From Rhynchopus euleeides (Eukaryota > Euglenozoa > Diplonemea > Diplonemida > Diplonemidae): DNA of 64,000 nucleotides. A program made the translations under genes and the position numbers. Shown in pieces: positions 55,132 to 64,000 of this stretch. Below the pieces are notes generated by a model. The model had not been told where the DNA came from and made no database searches. It was given only the letters and a program-made list of their open reading frames with translations. Where the stretch lies: assembly GCA_963210315.1 (NCBI GenBank), contig OY723297.1:1240001-1304000 (forward strand), given 5' to 3'. Positions within the stretch are counted from its first letter, which is position 1, and every line of letters begins with the position of its first letter.

Positions 55132-55513
55132 ACCTGGGACCCCCCGTGTTTAAGTCCCCCCCCTTGGAGACGATTTTCGGCCGGGGGGACTTAAACACGG
55201 GGGGGGGGGGCGGACCTAAACGCAGGGGGGGCTTAAACACGGGGGTGGCACGGTGGAGACCAAGAAGACCTCTTCCGCTTCCGTCGTAGGGGCGGTGATT
55301 CTGGTCCGGATGGACTTTTGGCACCCCCCTTTTCGACTCTGACAGCACCTGGAGGGCACCAGGTGGCCTCGCGGCCACTTGATGACCCTCCAGACCGGCC
55401 CACCCCGTGTTTAGGTCCACCTGTGTTTAAGTTCCCCCCCCCTGCCAGACCCCCAGGGGGGGACTTAAGCACGGGGGAAAGGGAGGGGGGGCTTATACAC
55501 GGGGGTCCCAGGT
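55132..55513. mobile_element. Second nested inverted-repeat element
   Basis: Imperfect ends of about 28-30 bp: ACCTGGGACCCCCCGTGTTT and, read inwards from the right, ACCTGGGACCCCCGTGTATA. Internal pieces CCCCCCGTGTTTAAGTCC recur in both directions (55190-55250, 55400-55500). No obvious target duplication and no gene. Confidence 0.6.
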
Positions 55514-56808
55514 CTGGGTGATATCTTATCCTGGCCTTGGGCCGTGCCCAGATTGAGCCAAGCTAAACCAGAAGAGTGTCTGATCTACTTGGGGAGAACA
55601 TATTCGAGGCGCTTCTCTCTTCCGTGCGCAGTTGCAGCACCGAGTAGTCTGCAATAATACGAGACGCGGGGTGCTGTCCTCTCTGCGGCGACATCTGGTC
55701 GAGAACTCAGAGGAGAGGGTAGACGGACACTGGCGACATCCCGGGGTAGTAGAGCGAGCGCATGGCGACATCTCTGCGAACACTCTCTCTGGCTCAGCAC
55801 TGCTGCGAAGCACAACAGTTGCCCTTGCAGCCGTCTGAGACAGACTTCCTGCGAGCGATTGAGGAAATAACCCTTTTCGGGTGTTTTCCCACGGTTTCAA
55901 AGGGAAAATAGGCACTGAACATAGGCAAAAACCGCCTTGCCCATTCAGTGGCTTCATTCTCAGTCTTTTTGGCTGAACTTTTTTTTTCGTCGATGCAATT
56001 TGACTCGTTCTTTCCAATAACGCCATCTTCGGATGACTTTTTGGGGAGCCCCGGCCAGGTGTGGCTCTATTTTGGGGGTATTTTGGCCGATTTTCGAAAT
56101 CCTATTTTGGTTTTTTTGCACTTTTTTTGGGTGCTTTTTTGCACGATTTCTGTGCCTCAGACACAGATTTTGGTGTGATTTTTGCGCTATTTTGATTCAC
56201 TCGGCCTGACCGATGCATACGATTCGAAAAAATGGCGAAAAAATCGCTATCAACAACGGTGAACGAATGGAGGTAGATGGGGAAGTGGAAGGACACAGCA
56301 CGCCCTCTCACTGATCGCCATCTGTACACTACCTCTCTGTTCAAGGCGGTCAGTGTCACTTGATGGCGCTGCACACAAATCACTGCTACATCCCAGGGCG
56401 CCTTCCCTTGTGAGAATAGCGGAACTTCTGCGGTTGCAGTTTGGTGGTTGAGGCCGGCGGTGATATCACTTTGGTGACTGTGCTTCCTTCCCCCTGAGCT
56501 CGATCAGATCCAGGTCGACCTGGTGCTGCGTGGCTCCTGGTGTGTTATCTCTTTGCTTCCTCGCACACATACACGTGGTTCCGCGAATCGCCACGGATGC
56601 CCACCAAGTCGAACCCGAAACATGATCACGGGCCCACGACGACCCTTTCGAGATGTCATGGCCGCAAGCCCGCAAACCCGATCGCATTCGCAAGGTGGTT
56701 CGTCTCTTAGAGATCAGTGCTCGGGCCCAGCCTCCCGCGAGGGTGCTGGAACCGACATGCCGCAGCCCCGTACGCGCAAGGGCTTGGCTCCAAGACCAGG
56801 CACATGCC

Positions 56809-56872
56809 ACAGGGGGGTGTGGGGGGCGGAGCCCCCCAGCCGCCGGAGGCCACGGTAGCGAACGTCTGTTGG
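56809..56872 (-). repeat. Hairpin repeat copy 1
   Basis: On the - strand reads TTCGCTACCGTGGCCTCCGG then CGGCTGGGGGGCTCCGCCCC. CTGGGGGGC/GCCCCCCAG is a perfect 9-bp stem with a TCC loop. Three more copies at 56967-57032, 63692-63753, 63852-63914. Confidence 0.85.
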
Positions 56873-56966
56873 CCTGGCTCCATAGTCGCATACGCTCAAG
56901 TACAACACAACTGACAGATAGCACATGTCGCATGGGGGGACGATAAATTGTCGCGCAAAGACACAC

Positions 56967-57032
56967 CACAGGGGGGTCTGGGGGGCGGAGCCCCCCAGCC
57001 GCCGGAGGCCACGGTAGTGAACATCTGTTGGT
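56967..57032 (-). repeat. Hairpin repeat copy 2
   Basis: Same 60-bp unit and orientation as copy 1, 160 bp away, with TGTTCACTACCGTGGCCTCC on the - strand. Confidence 0.85.
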
Positions 57033-57107
57033 TTGAGCTCGAGAGCAAGCCTCTCACACCACCGCCCTCCGACCCCCCTCTCCACGCCCCAGGTGCAACA
57101 TTTTTTT

Positions 57108-57222
57108 GCACCCGGAAAATGTGTTCTTTTGACTGTTTGAGCACATCCAAGACCGGGAACATAAAAGAATTCTGCCAATGCCAAGTAGGGTCACAATAAA
57201 ACCCAAAGGAAAATGGTGCAAA
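57108..57222 (+). repeat. 110-bp direct repeat, first copy (second at 57276-57393)
   Basis: Both copies contain GAAAATGTGTTCTTTTGA, GAGCACATCCAAGACCGGGA and CCAAGTAGGGTCACAATAAA. They lie inside the piggyBac-like element and create an open - strand frame that I judge not to be a gene. Confidence 0.85.
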
Positions 57223-57692
57223 AAAGTAGTGACCACCACCCCCATCCCCACCTCCGGGTGCAAAAATTTTTTTGGCCACGGAAAATGTGTTCTTTTGAAT
57301 GTTTGAGCACATCCAAGACCGGGAACATAAAAAAATTCTGCCAATACCAAGTAGGGTCACAATAAAATCCAAAGGAAAAAAGTGCAAAAAAATATTTTTT
57401 CCCCAAATTCCTATTTTCATTCCGTGAAATAGATACACGCCTGGCCCCGGCACCCAAAAATTTTTGCTTTCGAAAATCTGCCATTTTTCACCCTCAAATC
57501 CACTGTTTGTTGGCCGTGCGAAAAAAGAGACATTTTTTCGGGGCCAAAAAATGGCCATCGTGGAATCTTTCAGTCAAACGCGTTCATTTACGGCCAGGGT
57601 CGGGCAGAAAAACGAAAATTGAAGCAACTTGGTGTCCAAGGAGAAAAATCGGCCAAAATGGCCCAAAATAGCCTTGGGACTTAAAGGGTTAA

Positions 57693-58458
57693 CATCCCTG
57701 AATCTCTCCTGTTCGTGTTTTGTTCTGATGTGCTCCACACTGTTTACACAATCATTATTTTTCTTGCGACCACCCACTCATGCCACTTCATCGCTCTACA
57801 ACGAATGGGACCCAACTACAGGCAGTGCATGCTATTGTGTTGTGATGTTTAGCTGCTGCCACTTCCACGATCCAGCAGGTCTCAGCTCGGTTTTGCCTGG
57901 TTAGGGGTAGTTGGCCTACACAGGGCCCTGTGAGAAGATACACCACACCCTCGTGGCAAGGCAGTGCTGCTGCAGATCTAGGAGGACTGCCAGTGTGGCT
58001 GAGTGTCAGTGGACGGGAGGGGTGAACGGTACGGCGTGCTGTGCGGCCGGTACTCATATTTTGCACCTATGATACCATCACCACCCACCATAACCCCGGT
58101 TCCAGCGACCTGGCCTCGTTGCTTTGTCCCATACAACTCATAGCAGGGGGGCCCGTGTCTGTTTGACGTTTCCCACTCTAAGAAGCAGCGACGTCCCCAC
58201 CCTCCACCACCCTCAAGCAGGCCCGGATGGGCTGATCTCGCCCCACCCTCACCCTTTCCTTGTTGTCTACGACTTGATTCCGCGCTTGAATTGTGAGGAT
58301 TCCTGAGTGAGAAATTGCCTCTCTTCGCATGCACGTCACCCACCTCCCATGCACAGGCTGTCTGCACGTCAGCAGGCAGAACGGCGGTGCTGCGGGGCAG
58401 CTGCCGTCACACGTCCTGATCTGGCTCGGTAGGGGACGCCTTCCCGGCGCACGCCGGC
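57693..58458. other. Spacer upstream of the polymerase gene
   Basis: No gene seen. A C-rich AG near 58357 precedes a stretch open to the ATG at 58459. Confidence 0.45.
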
Positions 58459-61400
58459 ATGGCTGCGGCGGCGGACCTCGAGCTTGCGCAGCGGGTGCTG
58501 CCCAAGGATCAGGCACCCGACCTGTACGATGATGAGCTCCTACCCAACGGTGTCAAGCCTATCGAGGAGAAGTGGAAGCTGTTGCCGGCATTCCTCAAAC
58601 TGAAGAGCTTCGTGCGGCAGCACGTCGACTCTTTCAACTACTTCGTATGATTCTGATCCTTCTTGTTGCATTGGCTTCTTACAACAATGCTCTCCTCCCA
58701 CATGTGGGAGGAAAGTGACGTTGCCAGCGTCGCTGTGCTCAACCACATGCCAGCAAACAATAGTCAACACACCGCCATGCTTCCCAGCTGAAGCCGTTGT
58801 GTTGGATGGATGGGGATGGGCGGTGGGTCGACAACACAGTTCCACCCAAGGCTTTGCATCCACATTCACACTCCCTTGCCCCACCGCACAGCTCGAGACG
58901 GACATGCAGAACATCATGATGGCCAACCGCGAGATCATCTGCAGCGACCCTGAGATCCGGCTGGTGTACAACCGGATTTGGGTGGAGGCGCCACGCCACC
59001 AGGACCCTGGCGTCACCACGGGTGGGAGCAAAGTGATCCTCCCCAACGAGTGCCGCCTGCGGGACCTGACGTACTCCGGGGATATCAAGGTGGAGGTTGC
59101 CTTCACGCAACGAACAGGCGTCGGTGTCGAGGTTGTGCGCAAGAAAAATGTGCTGATCGGGAAGATCCCCATCATGCTGCGGTGCTCGAAGTGCCACCTG
59201 TATGGCAAGTCGCACGACCAGCTCGCGGCGTCACGCGAATGCCCTCTCGACCCCGGTGGGTACTTCATTGTGAAGGGTGTGGAGAAGGTCGCCCTGGTGC
59301 AGGAGAACCTCGCAAAGAACCGCATCCTCGTGGAGCGCGATGGGAAGGGCGACCTCGTCTCTATTGTGAATTCTTCCACCCACGTTTCCAAGAGCCGCAC
59401 CACAATTGTGCTCCGGAATGACCGTGTGAAGCTTGCGCACAACTCGTTTGCTGAGGAGATCAACATCATGATCGTCCTCAAGGCGCTGGGCTGTGAGAGC
59501 GAACAGGAGGTTGTGCAGATGGTTGGGAACGAGGGGTCGTTTCAGACCGTGTTTTTGAACACATTCAACGACTGCCAGCTCGCGGGTGTATACAACCAGG
59601 AGCAGGCGTTGGAGTATGTCGGGAGCAAGTTTGCACCGGAGCTGTACCGCACCGATGCGCAGGCCGCGCTGCTGAAGCGGAACAAGGGAGACCGTGCTGC
59701 GGATTTCCTTGCCAATGTCATCCTGGGGCACATCCCTGTGCACGACTGGAACTACAGGAACAAGGCCATCACCGTCTGCCTCATGATGCGCCGCCTCCTG
59801 CTTGCCCGTGACGACCCCTCCATCATGGATGACAAGGATTACTACGGGAGCAAGCGTCTCGAGATGGCCGGCACCCTCCTGGCGCTGCTGTTTGAAGACC
59901 TCTTCAAGAAGTTCAACCAGAGCGTGCAGCAGGAGGCGGATGCCTCGCTGGAAAAGCAGCAGCGCGCCTCCCCCTTCGACTTCGAGGTGACGATGCGGAA
60001 GCAGACCCACATCACAAACGGGATGCAGTATGCGATATCCAGCGGGAATTGGTTCATCAAGCGTTTCAAGGTGGACAAGAAGGGTGTGACACAGGTCCTC
60101 TGCCGGTATTCCTACATCGCAGCACTGGGGATGATGACCCGGGTCGCCTCCGGTGTGGATGCGAGCTTGAAGCTCGCTGGGCCCCGCTCGCTGCAGCCCT
60201 CGCAGTGGGGCATGCTCTGCCCCGCAGACACCCCTGAGGGGGAGAAGTGCGGTCTTGTCAAAAACCTCTCGCTGCTCTGCCAGGTCACCACTGCCTCCCC
60301 AGAGTCTGTCATTGCCGACACCTGCCTCGACATCGGTGTCGAGGATGTGGAGACCATCGCAGGCGACGACGTGCGGCAAAAGGTGACGATCTTCCTCAAC
60401 GGGCATCTTCTCGGGATCCACAGATTCCACAACCGCTTCCTGAAGCAGTTCCGTGAGCTGCGGAGGCGGGGGAGGATCGACTCCTTCACATCTATCCAGT
60501 ATAACCCTGCGTTGAAGGCGATCACCATTGCGTGTGATGAGGGGCGTGTGTGCCGTCCGCTGATCATCGTGGAGAAGGGGCAGCCGCTGCTGCAGGCGTG
60601 GCATATGGATCAGCTGGCAAAGGGTATTACGAACTTCTACGACTTCCTGAAGTCTGGGCTGATCGAGTACCTCGATGTTAACGAGGAGAACAACTCGTTC
60701 ATCGCGATGCGGGAGGAGGACATCACGAAGCAGACGACCCATCTTGAGATCGAGCCCTTCACCATTTTCGGGGTGATTGCGGGGCTGGTCCCCTTCCCCC
60801 ACCACAACCAGTCGCCGAGAAACACCTACCAGTGTGCCATGGGCAAGCAGGCAATGGGGGCGATTGCGATGAACCAGCAGGTATGGCTCGCCAGAATGCC
60901 GTGGGGTTGGGTTGGGTGTGCGGGTGGGGGTTGTCTTGTGGCTTTTTGTGGCGGGATGTAAGGCAGGGCCATCGCCGACCCGCCTCACCAACAGATGCGC
61001 ATAGACACAGTGCTGTACCTTCTGGTGTATCCCCAGAAGCCGATGGTGAAAACGCGTATCATCGACCTGATTGGGTTTGAGCAGCTTCCTGCAGGGAACA
61101 ACTGCATGGTGGCTGTCACAAGTTACTCAGGGTACGACATTGAGGACGCGCAGATCTGGAACAAGTCCTCCATCGACCGAGGCCTCGGGCGCTGCATGCG
61201 CATGAAGAAATTCTCGGTGACGCTGCGCAAGGGGCGTTCCTCCGAGAACATCCTGGAGCGACGGGCGGAGCTGATCTTGCCCAAGCCTGCGGACACCAGC
61301 ATGCCCAATATGTCCAAGCTCGATGCGGATGGCGTTGTCCCCAAGGGGGCACACGTCGTTGACGGTGACGTGCTTGTTAACAAGCACTCGCCTGCACATG

Positions 61401-62418
61401 GTATGCGTCTGTGGTGGTTGGGTGCACAAGGGGTAGGCTATCGGGTTGCAGTATTCAGACAGGGTTGTGGCCATGCCAGCCGTATGTCTTGTGTTCCAGC
61501 ACCATCCTCCTCCGCCCTGCAGGTGAGGACAGCGAGGGGAAGCCGACGGTGCGGATGGTCCCGAGTCAGTTGAAATACAAAGGCGTCGAAGGCGTTGTGG
61601 ACCAGGTTTCCATGTTTGCCGACAGCGAATGCCGCACGGTGAAGGTGCTGGTGCGCGAGACCCGGAAGCCCGAGTTCGGCGACAAGTTCTCATCGCGCCA
61701 CGGGCAGAAGGGTGTCTGCGGGCTGATCGTGCACCAGGCGGACCTGCCCTTCAACCGGATGGGCATGCCTCCCGACCTGATCATGAACCCCCACGGGTTC
61801 CCGTCGCGAATGACGGTGGGCAAGATGATCGAGATGATCTCCGGCAAGGCCGGCCTGACGGTCGGCAAACACGGCTACGCCACCGCCTTCGGCGACCAGA
61901 CTGAACGCAACACCGGTGCCGACAAGGTCCGCGACATCGGGGAATGCCTCGTGCGCGCCGGCTACTGCTACCACGGCAAGGACCTGATGACCTCAGGCAT
62001 CACAGGCGAGCAGGAGCCTTCCTACACCTTCTTCGGGCCCATCTACTACCAGAAGCTGAAGCACATGGTGCTGGACAAGATGCATGCGCGCAGCATCGGG
62101 CGCCGGACGATGCTCACCCGCCAGCCCACCGAGGGGCGCTCACGCGGGGGTGGCATGCGTCTGGGTGAGATGGAGCGCGACTGCCTTGTCGGCTACGGCG
62201 CAGCGATGCTCCTGAATGAACGTCTGATGGTCAGCAGCGACGCCTTCATCATCTACGTCTGCGGGAAGTGCGGTTTGATTGGCTACTCCAACTACTGCAA
62301 GTTCTGCAACACATATGAGAAGGTGCACACAGTGAAGGTTCCATACGCCTGCAAGCTCCTGTTCCAGGAGATGATGGCGATGAACATCGTGCCCCGCATC
62401 AAGCTTGCACTCGCGTAG
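58459..62418 (+). CDS. RPC2: RNA polymerase III second-largest subunit
   Basis: Exons 58459-58644, 58892-60880, 60995-61400 and 61523-62418 join in frame to 1,158 residues, the usual size for RPC2. The N terminus [20 protein letters not shown] followed by VDSFNYF is the pol III-specific form of this subunit. Later landmarks: [11 protein letters not shown], the lobe [59 protein letters not shown] (active-site wall), [15 protein letters not shown] (catalytic Lys region), and a C-terminal zinc ribbon [18 protein letters not shown]. It forms, with RPC1, the catalytic centre that makes tRNA, 5S rRNA and other small RNAs. All introns begin GTATG. No missing motif seen. Confidence 0.95.
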
Positions 62419-63062
62419 CGCATGCCCCTCTCCCCCCTCTCTCTCTGCGTCTCAGCTGCGGCGGCGGGGCTGCTGCAGTGCTGCAGTTGCGTGTGTGGTC
62501 GGGCTAACCCCCACTCCCTCTCCCCCCTCCACCTCCCACCAACACCCGCGTCCAGTGTGGGGTTGCTGTGCCTCTCTAGCCAAAAAGTCCTTTGCACGCA
62601 ACCCCCACGCCCGTGTTGTGTGCGCGCATGCATCACTGCTGCAGCCCCCCTGCATTCTGCCACAACCTGTCAGCTGCCCAAACCTGTGAGTCTTTCGAGG
62701 GCCAGTAGGGGCAGGCCTCCGCTTCCCCTCCAGACAGCTCTCCCCAAAACCCTGCCAGATTTTGCATGGGCTGTCACTGCCTTCTTTTCTAGCTTCTTCC
62801 TCTGGTGTGGGGAACGGGGATTCTGAGTCCGAAACGGAGGTGGAAGTGATGGGAGGGGGCGTGGTGGCGGGGGGGTGGGGGTGGGTCAGCTTTGGGAGGG
62901 GGGGGGTGTGGGGAGAGAGCAGTGTGCTGTGCTGCAACAGCGCCCCCCCCCCCCCCCTCCCCTCCCTCCCTTCCTCAGGGAGAGGGGGGATGCTCCTATT
63001 CCAGGACTCCAACCCCCTCCCTGGGATGATGTCTGCGTAACGAGTGAAGGTGCCAGAGGGGG

Positions 63063-63152
63063 TGCCTGATGGCCTTCGCTCAGTGAAGTGCAGAAACGTC
63101 AGGCACCTCTCCAAAGGGGAGACGGACTGACAGTTTGGCGCAGAGCGAAGGC
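63063..63152. repeat. Small inverted-repeat element with GGCCTTCGCT ends
   Basis: Arms GGCCTTCGCTC (63070-63080) and GAGCGAAGGCC (about 63142-63152). An offset pair, GGTGCCTGA / TCAGGCACC, lies at the left side. The right arm, read backwards, resembles the starts of the repeats at 42951 and 46986. Confidence 0.6.
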
Positions 63153-63691
63153 CACAAGGGAAGATCATCCTTGCGCTTCCTTCTGCTTCTGTTTCAATAC
63201 CCCACTCCTGGGATGGTGTGACTGGGTGCGTTTCGCATTGCCTCAGGCAGGCAGGTCCCCAATTAGGGATGGGGAAGAAAACTTTCTGCGTCCTCTTTAC
63301 GGACAGTGGGTGGCGAGTTGCATGGTGTGCCTTGGGGGGTGGAGGGGGTGTGGGTGTCAGCGTCAGCCATATCACGTGTTGGTGGTGATCGCAGCAGGAA
63401 AAAATGCGGTTATAAAAAGGGGGGCGTGGAGAAAGAGTGTGCACTGTGTATTGTGAGGTGAGTTTTGTGTGCAAAGCAGGGGAAAAGATAGCGGTGGGGC
63501 TAGGGGGGCTAGCCCCAGTTGGCGGGCTGAGCGGCGGATTAGGTGGGGGTAGCCGCCCTCACTAAAAAAAAAAAAAAACCGATCGCCCATGATTGCTGGT
63601 GGGGGTGGTTTGGGTTTCCACCCCCCATAGAAGAGCGTCAACCCGGTTACACGGGTTCGACGGTCGACGTCGAAGAGAGCATGGTTTTACA

Positions 63692-63753
63692 GGAACAGAT
63701 GCTCACTACCGTGGCCTCCGGCGGCTGGGGGGCTCCGCCCCCCAGACCCCCCT
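63692..63753 (+). repeat. Hairpin repeat copy 3
   Basis: GATGCTCACTACCGTGGCCT followed by CCGGCGGCTGGGGGGCTCCG; opposite orientation to copies 1 and 2. Confidence 0.85.
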
Positions 63754-63851
63754 GGATCCTTCGATACCCAGCAGGTCAGGGAATCCAACCGCTCCAGTAG
63801 CCTCAGGCCTCAGGAGGACGCGCCAACTCACACAGAATCTACGCCCACAAT

Positions 63852-63914
63852 GAACAGATGTTCACTACCGTGGCCTCCGGCGGCTGGGGGGCTCCGCCCC
63901 CCAGACCCCCATGT
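63852..63914 (+). repeat. Hairpin repeat copy 4
   Basis: CAGATGTTCACTACCGTGGC followed by the same hairpin core; 160 bp from copy 3, the same spacing as between copies 1 and 2. Confidence 0.85.
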
Positions 63915-64000
63915 AGCGTGTGCCCGTCTAGTAACCAAGTCCTTGCGAGATAGCTCTCTCTCTGCCCCTCTCAACTGCTGGGGTCGAGAGGGTGTTCAGT

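Larger units (their letters stand above)
54082..57688. mobile_element. piggyBac-like non-autonomous element with TTAA flanks
   Basis: TTAA at 54078-54081 and 57689-57692 flank the element. The right end, read inwards, is CCCTTTAAGTCCCAAGGC. The left end begins CCCTTTA (54082-54088) and, after a later insertion, resumes AAGTCCCAAGGC at 54715; once the insertion is discounted the ends match perfectly. TTAA target duplication plus CCC-starting ends is characteristic of the piggyBac superfamily. No transposase frame is visible in the 3.6 kb, so it is non-autonomous. The interior holds another inverted-repeat element (55132-55513), a 110-bp direct repeat and two hairpin repeats. Confidence 0.78.
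62419..64000. other. 3' flank of RPC2 with repeats; window edge
   Basis: Poly-G/poly-C near 62870-62960; a palindromic stretch at 63063-63152; hairpin repeats at the end. No gene seen; GC-rich frames on both strands are low-complexity. Confidence 0.5.

Noticed and set aside
56896-57558. 220-codon - strand frame inside the piggyBac-like element
   Set aside because: Created by a 110-bp direct repeat and a hairpin repeat; not transposase-like and without the expected acidic triad.
63640-63670. Possible tRNA T-arm (GGGTTCGACGG)
   Set aside because: No acceptor, D or anticodon stem can be formed around it; no other tRNA signature found in the window.
1-64000. CRISPR array, operon or bacterial origin of replication
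   Set aside because: Spliceosomal introns, eukaryotic proteins and no spaced identical repeats; the DNA is eukaryotic nuclear.

Overview
The window is nuclear DNA of a unicellular eukaryote (a protist) that I cannot place to genus. The evidence is spliceosomal introns, an RNA polymerase III subunit, a pentatricopeptide (PPR) protein and probable organellar DEAD-box protein (so a mitochondrion or plastid is likely), cytoskeletal coiled-coil proteins, and long non-coding gaps rich in simple repeats. Genes are GC-rich. I could place 24 introns by exact reading-frame continuity; 22 start with GTATG and end in a C-rich tract plus AG.

All 14 genes or gene parts I can support lie on the + strand. 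In order: a giant Pro/Ser-rich coiled-coil protein (5853-13373), the 3' end of a membrane protein (14536-15162), a LicD/fukutin-like type II membrane protein (15197-16408), a small zinc-ribbon protein ending in a CaaX box (17016-17306), an atypical dual-specificity phosphatase lacking its catalytic Arg (18283-20100), an unknown basic protein (20494-21642), a Kelch (KLHDC4-like) protein fused to a PRMT7/9-like methyltransferase (22042-24369), a short single-pass protein (25529-26549), a DEAD-box helicase (29836-31839), a nine-exon coiled-coil/Ig-filamin/PDZ/Lys-rich cytoskeletal protein (32225-36937), a PPR protein (41020-42822), a cysteine-rich surface receptor with a cytosolic zinc ribbon (43653-46555), a secreted CBM21-like protein (51768-52574) and RPC2, the second-largest subunit of RNA polymerase III (58459-62418). 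The uniform direction, AG sites just upstream of many start codons, and a 34-bp gap between two genes suggest unidirectional, possibly polycistronic, transcription. That is inference.

Mobile and repeated DNA fills much of the rest. A 2.9-kb foldback-type element (2576-5468) has perfect 42-bp terminal inverted repeats and carries, on the - strand, a truncated RNase H from a LINE. A 3.6-kb element at 54082-57688 has TTAA flanks and CCCTTTAAGT ends like a non-autonomous piggyBac element; a 624-bp TA-flanked inverted-repeat element is inserted precisely into its left end, and another inverted-repeat element lies further inside. A structured dispersed repeat of about 130-210 bp occurs four times, once in an intron. 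A hairpin repeat with core CTGGGGGGCTCCGCCCCCCA occurs four times. Two large gaps (26.6-29.8 kb and 37.9-41 kb) are dominated by poly-C and poly-G tracts.

The genes do not form one pathway. The most unusual protein designs are the Kelch-PRMT fusion, the receptor with an intracellular zinc ribbon, and the coiled-coil/filamin-like/PDZ scaffold.
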